From DASVXQ01 sp046727955 (GTDB lineage: Bacteria > Actinomycetota > CALGFH01), in contig JBKPDO010000288.1 in assembly GCA_046727955.1 (NCBI GenBank), positions 1-20,557 of the forward strand: a DNA stretch of 20,557 nucleotides, written 5' to 3'. Below the pieces are notes generated by a model that was given only the letters and a program-made list of their open reading frames with translations, was not told the origin of the DNA and did not search any database. Both the position numbers and the translations under genes were made by a program. This document shows positions 1 through 7,419 of the stretch, one piece after another (the stretch's first letter is position 1; the number at the start of each line of letters is the position of its first letter).

Positions 1-1
1 C

Positions 2-517
2 CTGGTCTCGGCGGACGGCGCCTTCGACGACCCCGTAAACCTGGGCTTCATGCAATACCAGGACGACGCCTACATGCGCGACGGGCTGGGCCTGCTGACG
101 GCGTGCGATGCGATGCTGTTCGGCCGGAGCACCTACCAAATCTTTGCGAAGGTCTATCAGGGCGGCAGGGCCCACCCCTGGGCCGGCAGGCTGAACGCCA
201 TCCCGAAATACGTCTTCAGCTCGACGCTGGACAGCGCCGACTGGAACAACTCGACCCTCGTCCAGGGCGACGCCGTCGCCGAGGTGACCCGGCTGAAGCA
301 GCAGGAAGGAGGAGACCTGCTGATCCTCGGCCACGGCCTCCTCGGGGAGACGCTGCTGCGGGCGCAGTTGATCGACATGATCGACCTGTCCGTCTATCCC
401 GTCCTCGCCGGGAACGGCAAGCAGTTCTTCCGCGACGGCCAGGCCGCCAGGCTGCGGCTCGCTGCCGTCAAGACGTTCTCGAAGATCGTGAAAATGACCT
501 ACGAAGTGCAGCACTGA
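2..517 (+). CDS. RibD C-terminal / dihydrofolate-reductase-like family protein, 5' truncated by window edge
   Basis: The reading frame is open from base 2 (LVSADGAFDD...), so the true start lies upstream of the window. The product belongs to the RibD C-terminal/DHFR-like superfamily, which typically binds NAD(P)H in the cytoplasm. Support comes from the N-terminal strand followed by a VSADGAF segment, MLFGRSTYQIF (the family's GRxTY nucleotide-binding loop), KYVFSSTL, the GGDLLILGHGLL glycine-rich motif, and a final strand DLSVYPVLAGNGKQFF. These occur in the normal order for the family, and the C-terminus (KMTYEVQH) is natural. The substrate cannot be assigned; many actinobacterial members are uncharacterised. 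No frame damage is visible, unlike the two enzyme genes that follow downstream. Confidence 0.85.
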   Translation: MVSADGAFDDPVNLGFMQYQDDAYMRDGLGLLTACDAMLFGRSTYQIFAKVYQGGRAHPWAGRLNAIPKYVFSSTLDSADWNNSTLVQGDAVAEVTRLKQQEGGDLLILGHGLLGETLLRAQLIDMIDLSVYPVLAGNGKQFFRDGQAARLRLAAVKTFSKIVKMTYEVQH

Positions 518-671
518 GCAGACTGCCGCCGAGTCGCCCAATCAACAAGTGCCCGTCCGGCCATCTAGATGGCAACACGAGCAGACATAGGTAGCTACAT
601 CGCCCAGGCGCGCCGCATCCATGACCCGCTACCGGCGGCTCCCCAGCATCGGCCAACCACAGGAGGTCAAG

Positions 672-1151
672 ATGAGACCACCACGGCTACTCGCCTTCCT
701 ACCAGCCCTGACGCTGTCGGCGGCGCTGCTGGCGCCGGCGGCCGCCTTCGCCACCCAGACCACGACCATCCACTTCACCGCCACTGAGTCCCGCGCCGAA
801 TTCAACCCCTGTTCCGGCGCGCCGGGGACGCTGACGATCATGCTCTCGGGCGTGATTAACCTCACTGACCTGGGGGACGGCACCGTCCACCGGACCACCA
901 CCACGACCGGCACGGTCACCTTCGTCCCCGAGGACTCCAGCCAAGCCAGCTTCAGCGGCCACCTGGCCGAGTCGCTCAGCGAGATCACGAACCCCAACAA
1001 CGCCATTGAGACCAATGCCGAGAACGTCGTCGTCTACGGCTCCGACGGGTCGCTGGGCAAGCAGCACCTCCTGATCCATCACACGGTGAACGCCAACGGA
1101 ACGGTGACCTCCTCGATCGAGATCGTCGAGTTCACCTGCCTGGCGTCGTAG
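672..1151 (+). CDS. Small secreted protein of unknown function
   Basis: This 159-residue product starts with a classic Sec signal peptide: MRPPR, a long hydrophobic core (LLAFLPALTLSAALLAPAAA) and a probable cleavage site at AFA-TQ near residue 27. I chose the ATG at 672 because AGGAGG lies just before it (661-666) and the signal peptide begins there; an upstream in-frame start at 621 would bury the signal. The mature part is rich in Thr, Ser and Asn, has the look of a beta-rich fold, and contains only two cysteines (NPCSG near its start and FTCLAS at the very end), which could form one disulfide linking the termini. I do not recognise a named family. It stands alone between the reductase and the MBL pseudogene, with about 150-200 bases on each side. 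Confidence 0.75.
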   Translation: MRPPRLLAFLPALTLSAALLAPAAAFATQTTTIHFTATESRAEFNPCSGAPGTLTIMLSGVINLTDLGDGTVHRTTTTTGTVTFVPEDSSQASFSGHLAESLSEITNPNNAIETNAENVVVYGSDGSLGKQHLLIHHTVNANGTVTSSIEIVEFTCLAS

Positions 1152-1347
1152 GCGCCCCCAACGGCCCAGCGCACCAGGGTCCTTCAGGAACACAACGAGA
1201 ACTCACCGGAACGCCACGCCGCATCCGAGCTGGAAACCACCTGACCTGACATAAAGGACAAAACTACCTGTCCGACAACCGGCATCCCCGCCGCCGGACC
1301 CCGCCCTGCGGCGTCTCGACCGCCTCGCGCCGACAAAAGGAGCACCA

Positions 1348-2222
1348 GTGGCTGACCTGACCATCCACACCTACACCGCCGCCGAGGGCGGACTGTTGGT
1401 CAACTCCTACCTGCTGGAGACCCCGGCCGGGGTGGTGGTCGTCGACACCAACCTGCTGGTCTCCGACATCGCCGCGTTCAAGTCGCGCCTGGCCGCGCTG
1501 CACAAGCCGCTGCTGGGCGTGTTCATCACCCACGCGCACCCGGACCACTTCAACGGCGCGATGGAGCTGGTCGGCGACCGCGAGGTCCCGGTCTATGCGA
1601 CCAGCGGCGTGGCCAGGGTGATCCGCGAGATCGCCGACGCCAAGCGCGCCCAGTGAGGCCCGGTGTATGGGGCGGAGTGGCCGACGGAGACCTACTACCC
1701 GAATACCGAGCTGGGTGACGGCCAGCAGGTGATGCTCGACGGCCTGACGATCACCGCCAGGGAGCTGGGCCCCGGCGAGAGCCACGCCGACAGCTACCTG
1801 CTGGTCCAGCCGGCAGGCCGGGCCGGGCGCCGCTTGGGTTCACCGGCGACCTGGCCTTCCACCACACCCATCCCTACACCGCCGACGGCCACACCGGCGC
1901 CTGGCTGGCCACCCTGGACCGGCTCGCCGAGGAACTGGAGGTGTCCGGTGTGCGCCGGCTGCTGCCCGGCCATGGTGCTGCCAGTGGTCCCGGGCTGCTG
2001 GCCGAGCAGCGCCGCTACCTGCTGTTCTACCGGGAGGTCGTGCGGCGCCTGGCCGACGGCGCCCCCAAGCTCAGCGACGCGGCCAAGTCCGACCTTGAGG
2101 CGACGATGCGGCGGTTCCTGCCCGACGCCCCCCTGACCTGGATGATCGGACTGGGCGCTGATGCGGTCGCGGCCGAGCTGGCCGCCGAGTCCGGTCGGCC
2201 ACCCAGCGGACAGGCGTCGTAG
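1348..2222 (+). pseudogene. Metallo-beta-lactamase-fold hydrolase, inactivated by a nonsense codon and a frameshift
   Basis: The gene starts at GTG 1348 after AAAGGAG. The first segment (102 residues) carries the MBL signature THAHPDHFNG, giving the H-x-H-x-D-H metal ligands at H62, H64, D66 and H67. A TGA at 1654-1656 interrupts the frame; on both sides the text reads AKRAQ-stop-GPVYGAEWP, which suggests a Trp codon (TGG) mutated to TGA. The same frame continues through ESHADSYLLVQPAG, then the homologous text moves to the next frame near 1820-1835 (one base lost) and resumes as GFTGDLAFHHTHPYTADGHTGAW, with the GD ligand region and LLPGHG, to the stop at 2220-2222. Two independent lesions indicate a genuine pseudogene, although sequencing error is possible for either one. 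The native substrate is unknown; MBL-fold lactonases and glyoxalase II-like enzymes are possibilities. Confidence 0.85.
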
Positions 2223-2297
2223 CCACGGAGCTGCAGCGAGGCGGAAGCGCGCGCTGATCACCGGGTCCGCCTCGCGCCCGCCAGCGCCGAGGAAGAG

Positions 2298-2703
2298 ATG
2301 ATGTTCACCAGTCGTGAGATGGCCTCCCTGCGATCGCAGCCACTGGGCCGCATCGCCACCGTGGGCGCCGACGGCCAGCCCGACAACGCCGCCGTGGGGT
2401 TCGAAGCTGCCGACGGCGGCGTGATCACGGTGGGGGATGGATGTTGCGGGCTCGCGTAGGGGCCGCAACATCGTGGCCGGCCAGTCGCGAGTGGCGTTCC
2501 TTGTCGACGATCTCCAGTCGGTGCGGCCGTGGCGGCCTCGAGGGGTTCGCAGCTACGGCCAGGCTGAGCTGGTCGGGGCCCACGGCGACCCGCCCCACGG
2601 CGGTCAGCTGCGCAGCACGCCGCAGCTCAGCCGGAGTTGGCACGGGAACGATGCCATGAGCGGTGGTGGGTTGGCCGCAACTGCCGCCCGGGAGATCCAG
2701 TGA
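2298..2703 (+). pseudogene. PPOX-class (F420/FMN-binding) split-barrel protein, frameshifted
   Basis: ATG 2298 follows GAGGAAGAG, a good ribosome binding site. The first frame reads MMFTSREMASLRSQPLGRIA and then VGADGQPDNAAVGFE, ending after GGVITVG at about 2434. The matching continuation is in the next frame: MDVAGSRRGRNIVAG, SRVAFLVDDL, PWRPRGVRSYGQAELVG, then TPQLSRSW and a stop at 2701-2703. This order of motifs is typical of the pyridoxamine 5'-phosphate oxidase-like fold in actinobacteria, often annotated as PPOX-class F420-dependent proteins. The frames join if one G is removed from the run GTGGGGG at about 2430-2435, so a single homopolymer insertion explains the break. Left uncorrected, the first frame stops at 2457-2459 (TAG). 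A sequencing error in the G run is a real alternative. Length is about 134 residues after repair, near the family norm. Confidence 0.78.
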
Positions 2704-2744
2704 CGGTGAACGCCGTGCGGCGCACGGTACGGGAGGTGGCAGCA

Positions 2745-2852
2745 ATGCAACGTGGGAGCATCGTTCGGCTGCCCGCCGGCGTCCTCGCGGTGGTGGTGGT
2801 GGCCGGCTCGACGAGCCTGTTCGCCACCTTCTGGGACGACGCGGCCCGGTGA
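2745..2852 (+). pseudogene. Stub of a membrane protein (35 residues)
   Basis: A short frame begins at ATG 2745, eight bases after GGGAGG. It encodes MQRGSIVRLP, a hydrophobic helix (AGVLAVVVVAGSTSLFATFW) and DDAAR, then a stop. The helix ending in FATFWDD looks like the beginning of a multi-pass membrane protein cut off after its first segment. The stop falls at about the point where the sequence character changes before the Tn3 transposase, so I infer that an insertion removed the rest. It could also be a genuine tiny membrane peptide. No homologue is recognised with confidence. Confidence 0.4.
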
Positions 2853-3049
2853 GAACAATGGAACGGTAACTGGCGGTAGCGGCTGTCCGTCGAGGCCAAG
2901 CGCACGGTGTCAGCGTTGTGCCCGGCGGGCTTGGCGCCACTTCTCGCTCCCATGCACAAACCGTCGCGGCAGTCCGCCTGGTAGCTGCTACGTAACGCTT
3001 TGGCCGCGTTCTGCCTGGTTCGGCATGGGTGGCCCTACATTGTGAGGCC
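2853..3049 (+). other. Intergenic segment, probable left flank or end of the Tn3-family element
   Basis: This stretch separates the membrane stub from the transposase start and has no supported gene. It is less G/C-skewed than its neighbours and contains CTACGTAACG at about 2988-2997. A Tn3-type terminal repeat (about 38 bases, usually starting GGGG) would be expected here, but I could not identify one. Confidence 0.3.
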
Positions 3050-5914
3050 GTGCCCGTTGAGTTCTTGTCCGACGAGGAGGCGGCCAGGCATGGCCGCTAC
3101 ACCGGCCTGCCGTCGCGGGCAGAGCTGGAGCGGTTCTTCCTCGACGACGCCGACAAGGCGCTGATCGCCAAGCGGCGGGGCGATCACAACCGGCTCGGCT
3201 TCAGCTTGGTCCTGACCACGGCCCGCTACGTGGGCACCTTCCTTGCTGACCCGTTGGATGTGCCGAACGTGGTGATCGAGTACCTCGCCGAGCAGTTGCA
3301 GATCGCCGACCCCTCCTGCGTGAAGCGCTACACCGAGCGGGCAAAGACGCGGTTTGAGCATCAGTGGGAGGTCCAGCGCGCCGAAGGGCTCAAAGACTTC
3401 GCCGAGGCCGAGGCCGAGCTGGTGGCGTGGATGGACGCGCGGGCATGGACGACCGGGGATGGGCCGAAGGCGATCTTCACCGAGGCGGTGGCCTGGCTGC
3501 GGGAACGCGGGGTGCTGCTGCCCGGGGTGACGACGCTGACCCGACTGGTCGCCCGGGTGCGCGATGCGGCGACGAAGCGGGTATGGGACACCCTGTACGA
3601 GCTGCCGACCCCGCAGCAGCGGCAGGCGCTGGAGCTGCTGCTGGAGGTCCCCGAGAGGGCTCGGGTGTCGGAGCTGGAGCGGTGGCGTAAGGGCCCGCGG
3701 ACCGCCTCGGGCCCGGCGATGGGCAAGGCGCTGGATCGCGTGGCGGAGATCGCCGGGGCGGGGTTCGGGACCCTTGACCTGGCCGCGGTGCCGCAGCGGC
3801 GGCTGGTCGAGTTGGCCCGCTACGGCATGGCCGGCAAGCCGGCCCTGTTGAAGCGGCATCCGCCGCAGCGGCGGCTGGCGACGCTGCTGGCCACGGTGGT
3901 GGAGCTGGAGGCCAGGGCGATCGATGACGCCTTGGAGCTGTTCGACCTGCTGATGACCACCGAGCTGCTCGGCAAGGCGCACCGGGAGGCCGACAAGGAG
4001 ACGGTGCGCCGCCATCCCAAGCTGGCCAAGGCCTCCTCCAGGCTCGCCGCCGCGGTGGAGGTGCTGTTGGAGGCCGCCGACTGGGGCGAGCAGGTGCGCC
4101 TGGAGCAGGTGTGGGAGGCGATCGAGGCGATCATGCCGCGCTCGGAGCTGCGGGCGGCGGTCGCCACGGTCACCGAGCTGGTGCCGCCGCCGGGCGCCGA
4201 TGAGGATGCTGGCTGGCGGGCCGAGCTGGCCGGCCGGATCGCCACCGTCAGCGGCTTCTGTAAGCGCCTCCCGGAGGTGATCGAGTTCGGCGCCAACACC
4301 GAGGGTGGCCCGGTGCTGACGGCGCTGCGGTCGCTGCCCGCGCTGCTGACAAGCCGCACCAAGCCGACCGTCGACGACATCCACGTTCACGGCGAGGTGG
4401 TGACCGGACCGTGGCGGCGGCTGGTGTTCGGCCATCCACGGTCTGCGGGCGGGACGTTCGACAAGAACGCCTACGTGTTCTGCGTGCTGGAGCAGTTCCA
4501 CCGCCACCTCAAACATCGCGAGATATACGCCGAGGGTTCCGGCCGCTGGCGCGACCCGCAGGCGCAACTGCTGGAGGGGCCCGCGTGGGCCAGCGTCAAG
4601 GACGCGGTGCTGACCGCGCTCGGGCTGCCGGAGGACCGCGAGGCCACCGACGCGATGCTGGCCGGCCGGGCGCGGCTGCTGGACGAGGCCTACCGGGACG
4701 TCGCCGGCCGCCTGGCCGTGGGCGCCAGCACCGAGGTGACCGTCGACGACGACGGCAAGCTGCACGTCGCGGCCCTGAAGGCGATCCCGGAGCCACCCAG
4801 CCTGGTCGACCTGCGTCGGCGGGTGCAGGCGATGCTGCCCCGGGTCGACCTGCCCGAGCTGCTGCTGGAGGTGATGGGCTGGGTCCCAGGGTTCATGGCA
4901 GCGTTCACGTCGCTGTCGGGCGGCCGGGCCCGGCTGGCCGACCTGGACGTCAGCATCGCCGCCTGCCTGACGAGCCAAGCGCTCAACATCGGCTACACCC
5001 CGGTCGCCAAGCAGGGTGTCGAGGCACTGGAACGCGCCCGGCTGTCACATGTCGCCCAGACCTACCTGCGCGCCGAGACCTATTCGGCAGCCAACGCTCC
5101 GCTGATCGACAAGCAGGCCGAGATCCCCTTCGCCCAAGCACTCGGCGGTGGGCTGGTCGCCGCCGTCGACGGGATGCGGTTCGTCGTCCCGATCCCCAGC
5201 CTGTTCGCCCGCCCCAACCGGAAGTACTTCGGACCAAACCGGGGCGTGACGTGGCTGAACATGATCAGCGACCAGGCGTTCGGGCTGGGCGCCAGGGTCG
5301 TGTCGGGGACCGCGCGCGATTCGCTGCATATGGTCGACGTGCTGTTCAGCCAAGACGGCGGCCGGCGTCCCGAGGTGGTGGTCGCCGACACCGGATCGTA
5401 TTCGGACCTGGTGTTTGGGCTGGTGCATCTGCTGGGCATGGCCTACCGGCCGGCGCTGGCCGATCTGCCTGATCAGCGGCTGCGGCGGTCCGACGCTGAC
5501 GCCGACTACGGGCCGTTGAACACCGCCGCCCGCGGCAAGATCGACCTGGCCAAGGTGGCGCGGCACTGGCCCGACATCCTGCGGGTGGTCGGCTCGATCT
5601 ACACCGGCGCCGTGCGGGCCTACGACGTCACCCGGATGCTGCAACGCGACGGCCACCCCACCCCGCTGGGCGACGCGATCGCCTCCTACGGGCGGATCTA
5701 CAAGAGCTTGCACCTGCTCGCGGTCATCTCTGACGAGCCCTACCGCCGCGACATCAAGGTGATCCGCAACCTCCAAGAAGGCCGCCACTCGCTGGCCGCC
5801 AGGATCTTCCACGGCAAGAAGGGCGAGCTGCGCCAGCGCTACCGCGAAGGCCAGGAGGTCCCGTTGACCGAACGAAAGCGCCCGATTGTCCTTTCTATGC
5901 CGGATGTGCTGTGA
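3050..5914 (+). pseudogene. tnpA: Tn3-family transposase, C-terminally truncated
   Basis: The frame is open from GTG 3029; I prefer GTG 3050 because the product then begins VPVEFLSDEEAARHGRY, the usual N-terminus of actinobacterial Tn3-family (DUF4158 plus DDE) transposases. The N-terminal DNA-binding domain includes DDADKALIAKRRGDHNRLGF. The catalytic residues are present by position: D707 in AAVDGMRF, D780 in VVVADTGSYSD and E910 in NLQEGRHSL. Homology runs to KGELRQRYREGQE (about residue 937) and then turns into VPLTERKRPIVLSMPDVL-stop. Family members continue about 50-70 residues further (LGxVLNxxVLWNT...), so the C-terminal helical end is missing. The break coincides with a junction motif at 5861 that recurs at two other truncation points. 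Probably inactive, because the last domain is normally conserved. No resolvase gene is adjacent. Confidence 0.9.
5861..5873 (+). repeat. Element junction motif, copy 1
   Basis: CCGTTGACCGAAC lies exactly where the Tn3 transposase loses homology, about 80 bases before the recombinase stub start at 5953. It matches copy 2 (CCTGTTGACTGAAC, minus strand, 11400-11387) and copy 3 (CCTGTTAACTGCAC, minus strand, 11099-11086). I infer the terminal sequence of a tyrosine-recombinase element. Confidence 0.55.
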
Positions 5915-5952
5915 TCCCTGGCTGTTGAGGCAGCCGGCTTGAGGAGGGCACG

Positions 5953-6167
5953 GTGAAGGATCACGCGATCCGGGATCTCGCGGGATTGACGGTGCCGCGG
6001 GTGGGCAGGGTCGAGGAGACCAGCGATCCGGCCTTGCCGTTCCGGCTGGTCGACGGCAGCGGCGCCGAGGTGCTCGCGGTCAGCGAGTTCCTGGGCGACA
6101 TGCTGGCCACCGACGCCAGCCCGGCCTCGCTGCGGTCCTACGCCTACGAGCTGCTGGCGTGGTTCCG
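5953..6167 (+). pseudogene. Tyrosine recombinase, N-terminal fragment (stub A)
   Basis: GTG 5953 follows GAGGAGGG. The 72 residues include DLAGLTVPRVGRVEE, LPFRLVDGSGAEV, SEFLGDMLATDASP and SLRSYAYELLAWFR, the N-terminal SAM-like (core-binding) domain of a phage-integrase-type recombinase. By eye it is about half identical to the stub at 11101-11327 and clearly related to the N-terminus of the intact recombinase at 9827-11032. Homology stops after the Trp-Phe-Arg codons at 6160-6167. The frame runs on to 6354 as unrelated residues overlapping the beta-propeller gene. The catalytic domain is absent, so this fragment cannot be active. It is probably the first gene of an element whose end lies at 5861. 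Confidence 0.8.
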
Positions 6168-6184
6168 GTTTCTTCTCTGCACCA
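6168..6184 (+). repeat. Left inverted end of the 4.9-kb cargo/recombinase segment
   Basis: After TGGTTCCG (6160-6167, the broken codons of stub A) come nine bases and then CTGCACCA at 6177-6184. Read inward from the other side on the minus strand, the right end also has TGGTTCCG, nine bases and CTGCACCA. The intervening nine bases agree at three positions. Confidence 0.5.
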
Positions 6185-6233
6185 GGCAAGCCGAGGAAAG
6201 CTGCCAGAATGTTCCTCGCAGAAGGGGAAGAGG

Positions 6234-7349
6234 ATGCGACCCTCGAGGAGCACGCTGGCACGCGCCAGCGCCGTGGCGGTGGTGCTGGGCGCCTTGGTGG
6301 TCGTCGGGCGCCTGTCGGGCGGCAGTGTGCGGCCTTCCAGCCCGCCGACGGTGACGACGGTGAGCCTGCCGACCGTGCTGTCACCACCCTCGACCACTCC
6401 GTCGCCGGTGACGGCCCGTCTACGACTCGGCCAGGTCACCGCGGTCACCGGTGATGGGGACGTGGTCTGGGCCGCGCACGGCTGCGCGATCTCCCGGGTG
6501 GACGCCCACACCGGCCGGGTGGTGGCCACGGTTGGCCTGCCACCCGTCCGAAGCGGCTGCTGGGTGGCCGGGATGCAGGCCGGCGCCGGGGCGCTGTGGG
6601 TGTCGTTGTCGGGTGAGCGGCTGCTGCGGGTCGACCCTGACAGCAACCGGGTGGTGGCCACGCTGGCGATGGCCAACCTGGCGACCCCGGCGGTGACAGC
6701 CAGCGGGCTGTGGGGGGTGTGCTGCTGGCGCGGGGTCAACACTGGCCACCCGGCAGGGTGGCTGGTGCGGGTCGACCCTGACAGCAACCAGGCGGTGGCC
6801 AGGGTGCGGCTGCCTGGGCTGCCCACCGCGGTCGGGGTCGGCCCCAGCGGGGTGTGGGTGGCGGGCGCGGGCGGGCCGATCTGGCGGGTCGACCCTGCCA
6901 GCGGCCGGGTGGTGGCAACCATCCGGGTCCCGGGCGGGCTGGGTGGCCTGCCAGGACGGGAAGGACCCGCTGGCCAGGCAGGGGACGTGCTGGTCGACTC
7001 AGACGCGGTGTGGGTGAGCAACCCGGTCAACGCCGAGGTGCTGCGCATTGACCCGCGGCGTAACCAGTTCCAGGGCCGAGCCTTCACTGGCGGGCCAGCG
7101 CTGGTGACGGCCGACGGAGCCGTGTGGGCGACCAGCAGCACCACCCTGGTTCCCCTGAACGACCAGGCCAGGCGCGAGGTTTCGCTGGGCGAGCTGGGCG
7201 GGCAAGGCCAGCCCAACGAGTTCCTCGATGAGCAAGGCCAGCTCGCCGAGATCAGTGACCTTGCGGCCAGCCCGGGCGCGGTGTGGGTGGCCGCGCCAGC
7301 CGGGCTGTTCCGCGTCGACCTGGCGCGACTGCGTCGAGCCGACGGGTAA
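6234..7349 (+). CDS. Secreted or membrane-anchored beta-propeller protein
   Basis: ATG 6234 follows AAGGGGAAGAGG. The 371-residue product has a basic N-terminus (MRPSRSTLARAS) and a hydrophobic segment (AVAVVLGALVVVG), fitting a signal peptide or signal anchor, then a Pro/Ser/Thr linker (to about residue 60). The rest is made of repeating units of about 40-45 residues with the pattern VWV...GxLxRVDPxSNRVVATLRLP: RVDAHTGRVVATVGLP, RVDPDSNRVVATLAM, RVDPDSNQAVARVRLP, RVDPASGRVVATIRVP, RIDPRRNQFQG and a final LFRVDLARL. This is the layout of YVTN/NHL-type beta-propellers, which usually act as extracellular binding scaffolds; no enzymatic residues are evident. It is convergent with the recombinase gene ending at 7420 and lies inside the segment bounded by inverted ends at 6168 and 11100, so it looks like cargo. 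Confidence 0.8.
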   Translation: MRPSRSTLARASAVAVVLGALVVVGRLSGGSVRPSSPPTVTTVSLPTVLSPPSTTPSPVTARLRLGQVTAVTGDGDVVWAAHGCAISRVDAHTGRVVATVGLPPVRSGCWVAGMQAGAGALWVSLSGERLLRVDPDSNRVVATLAMANLATPAVTASGLWGVCCWRGVNTGHPAGWLVRVDPDSNQAVARVRLPGLPTAVGVGPSGVWVAGAGGPIWRVDPASGRVVATIRVPGGLGGLPGREGPAGQAGDVLVDSDAVWVSNPVNAEVLRIDPRRNQFQGRAFTGGPALVTADGAVWATSSTTLVPLNDQARREVSLGELGGQGQPNEFLDEQGQLAEISDLAASPGAVWVAAPAGLFRVDLARLRRADG

Positions 7350-7419
7350 TCGGAACCTCTATGCCGCCGTGTCTGCCTGCCAGTCGCAGCGTCGACCTGC
7401 TGCTGGCGCCGCCTGAGCG

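Noticed and set aside
3035..4978. 647-codon open frame on the minus strand
   Set aside because: It is entirely antisense to the Tn3 transposase, rich in Gln, Arg and His from reversed G/C-rich codons, and has no domain. It is a shadow of the real gene.
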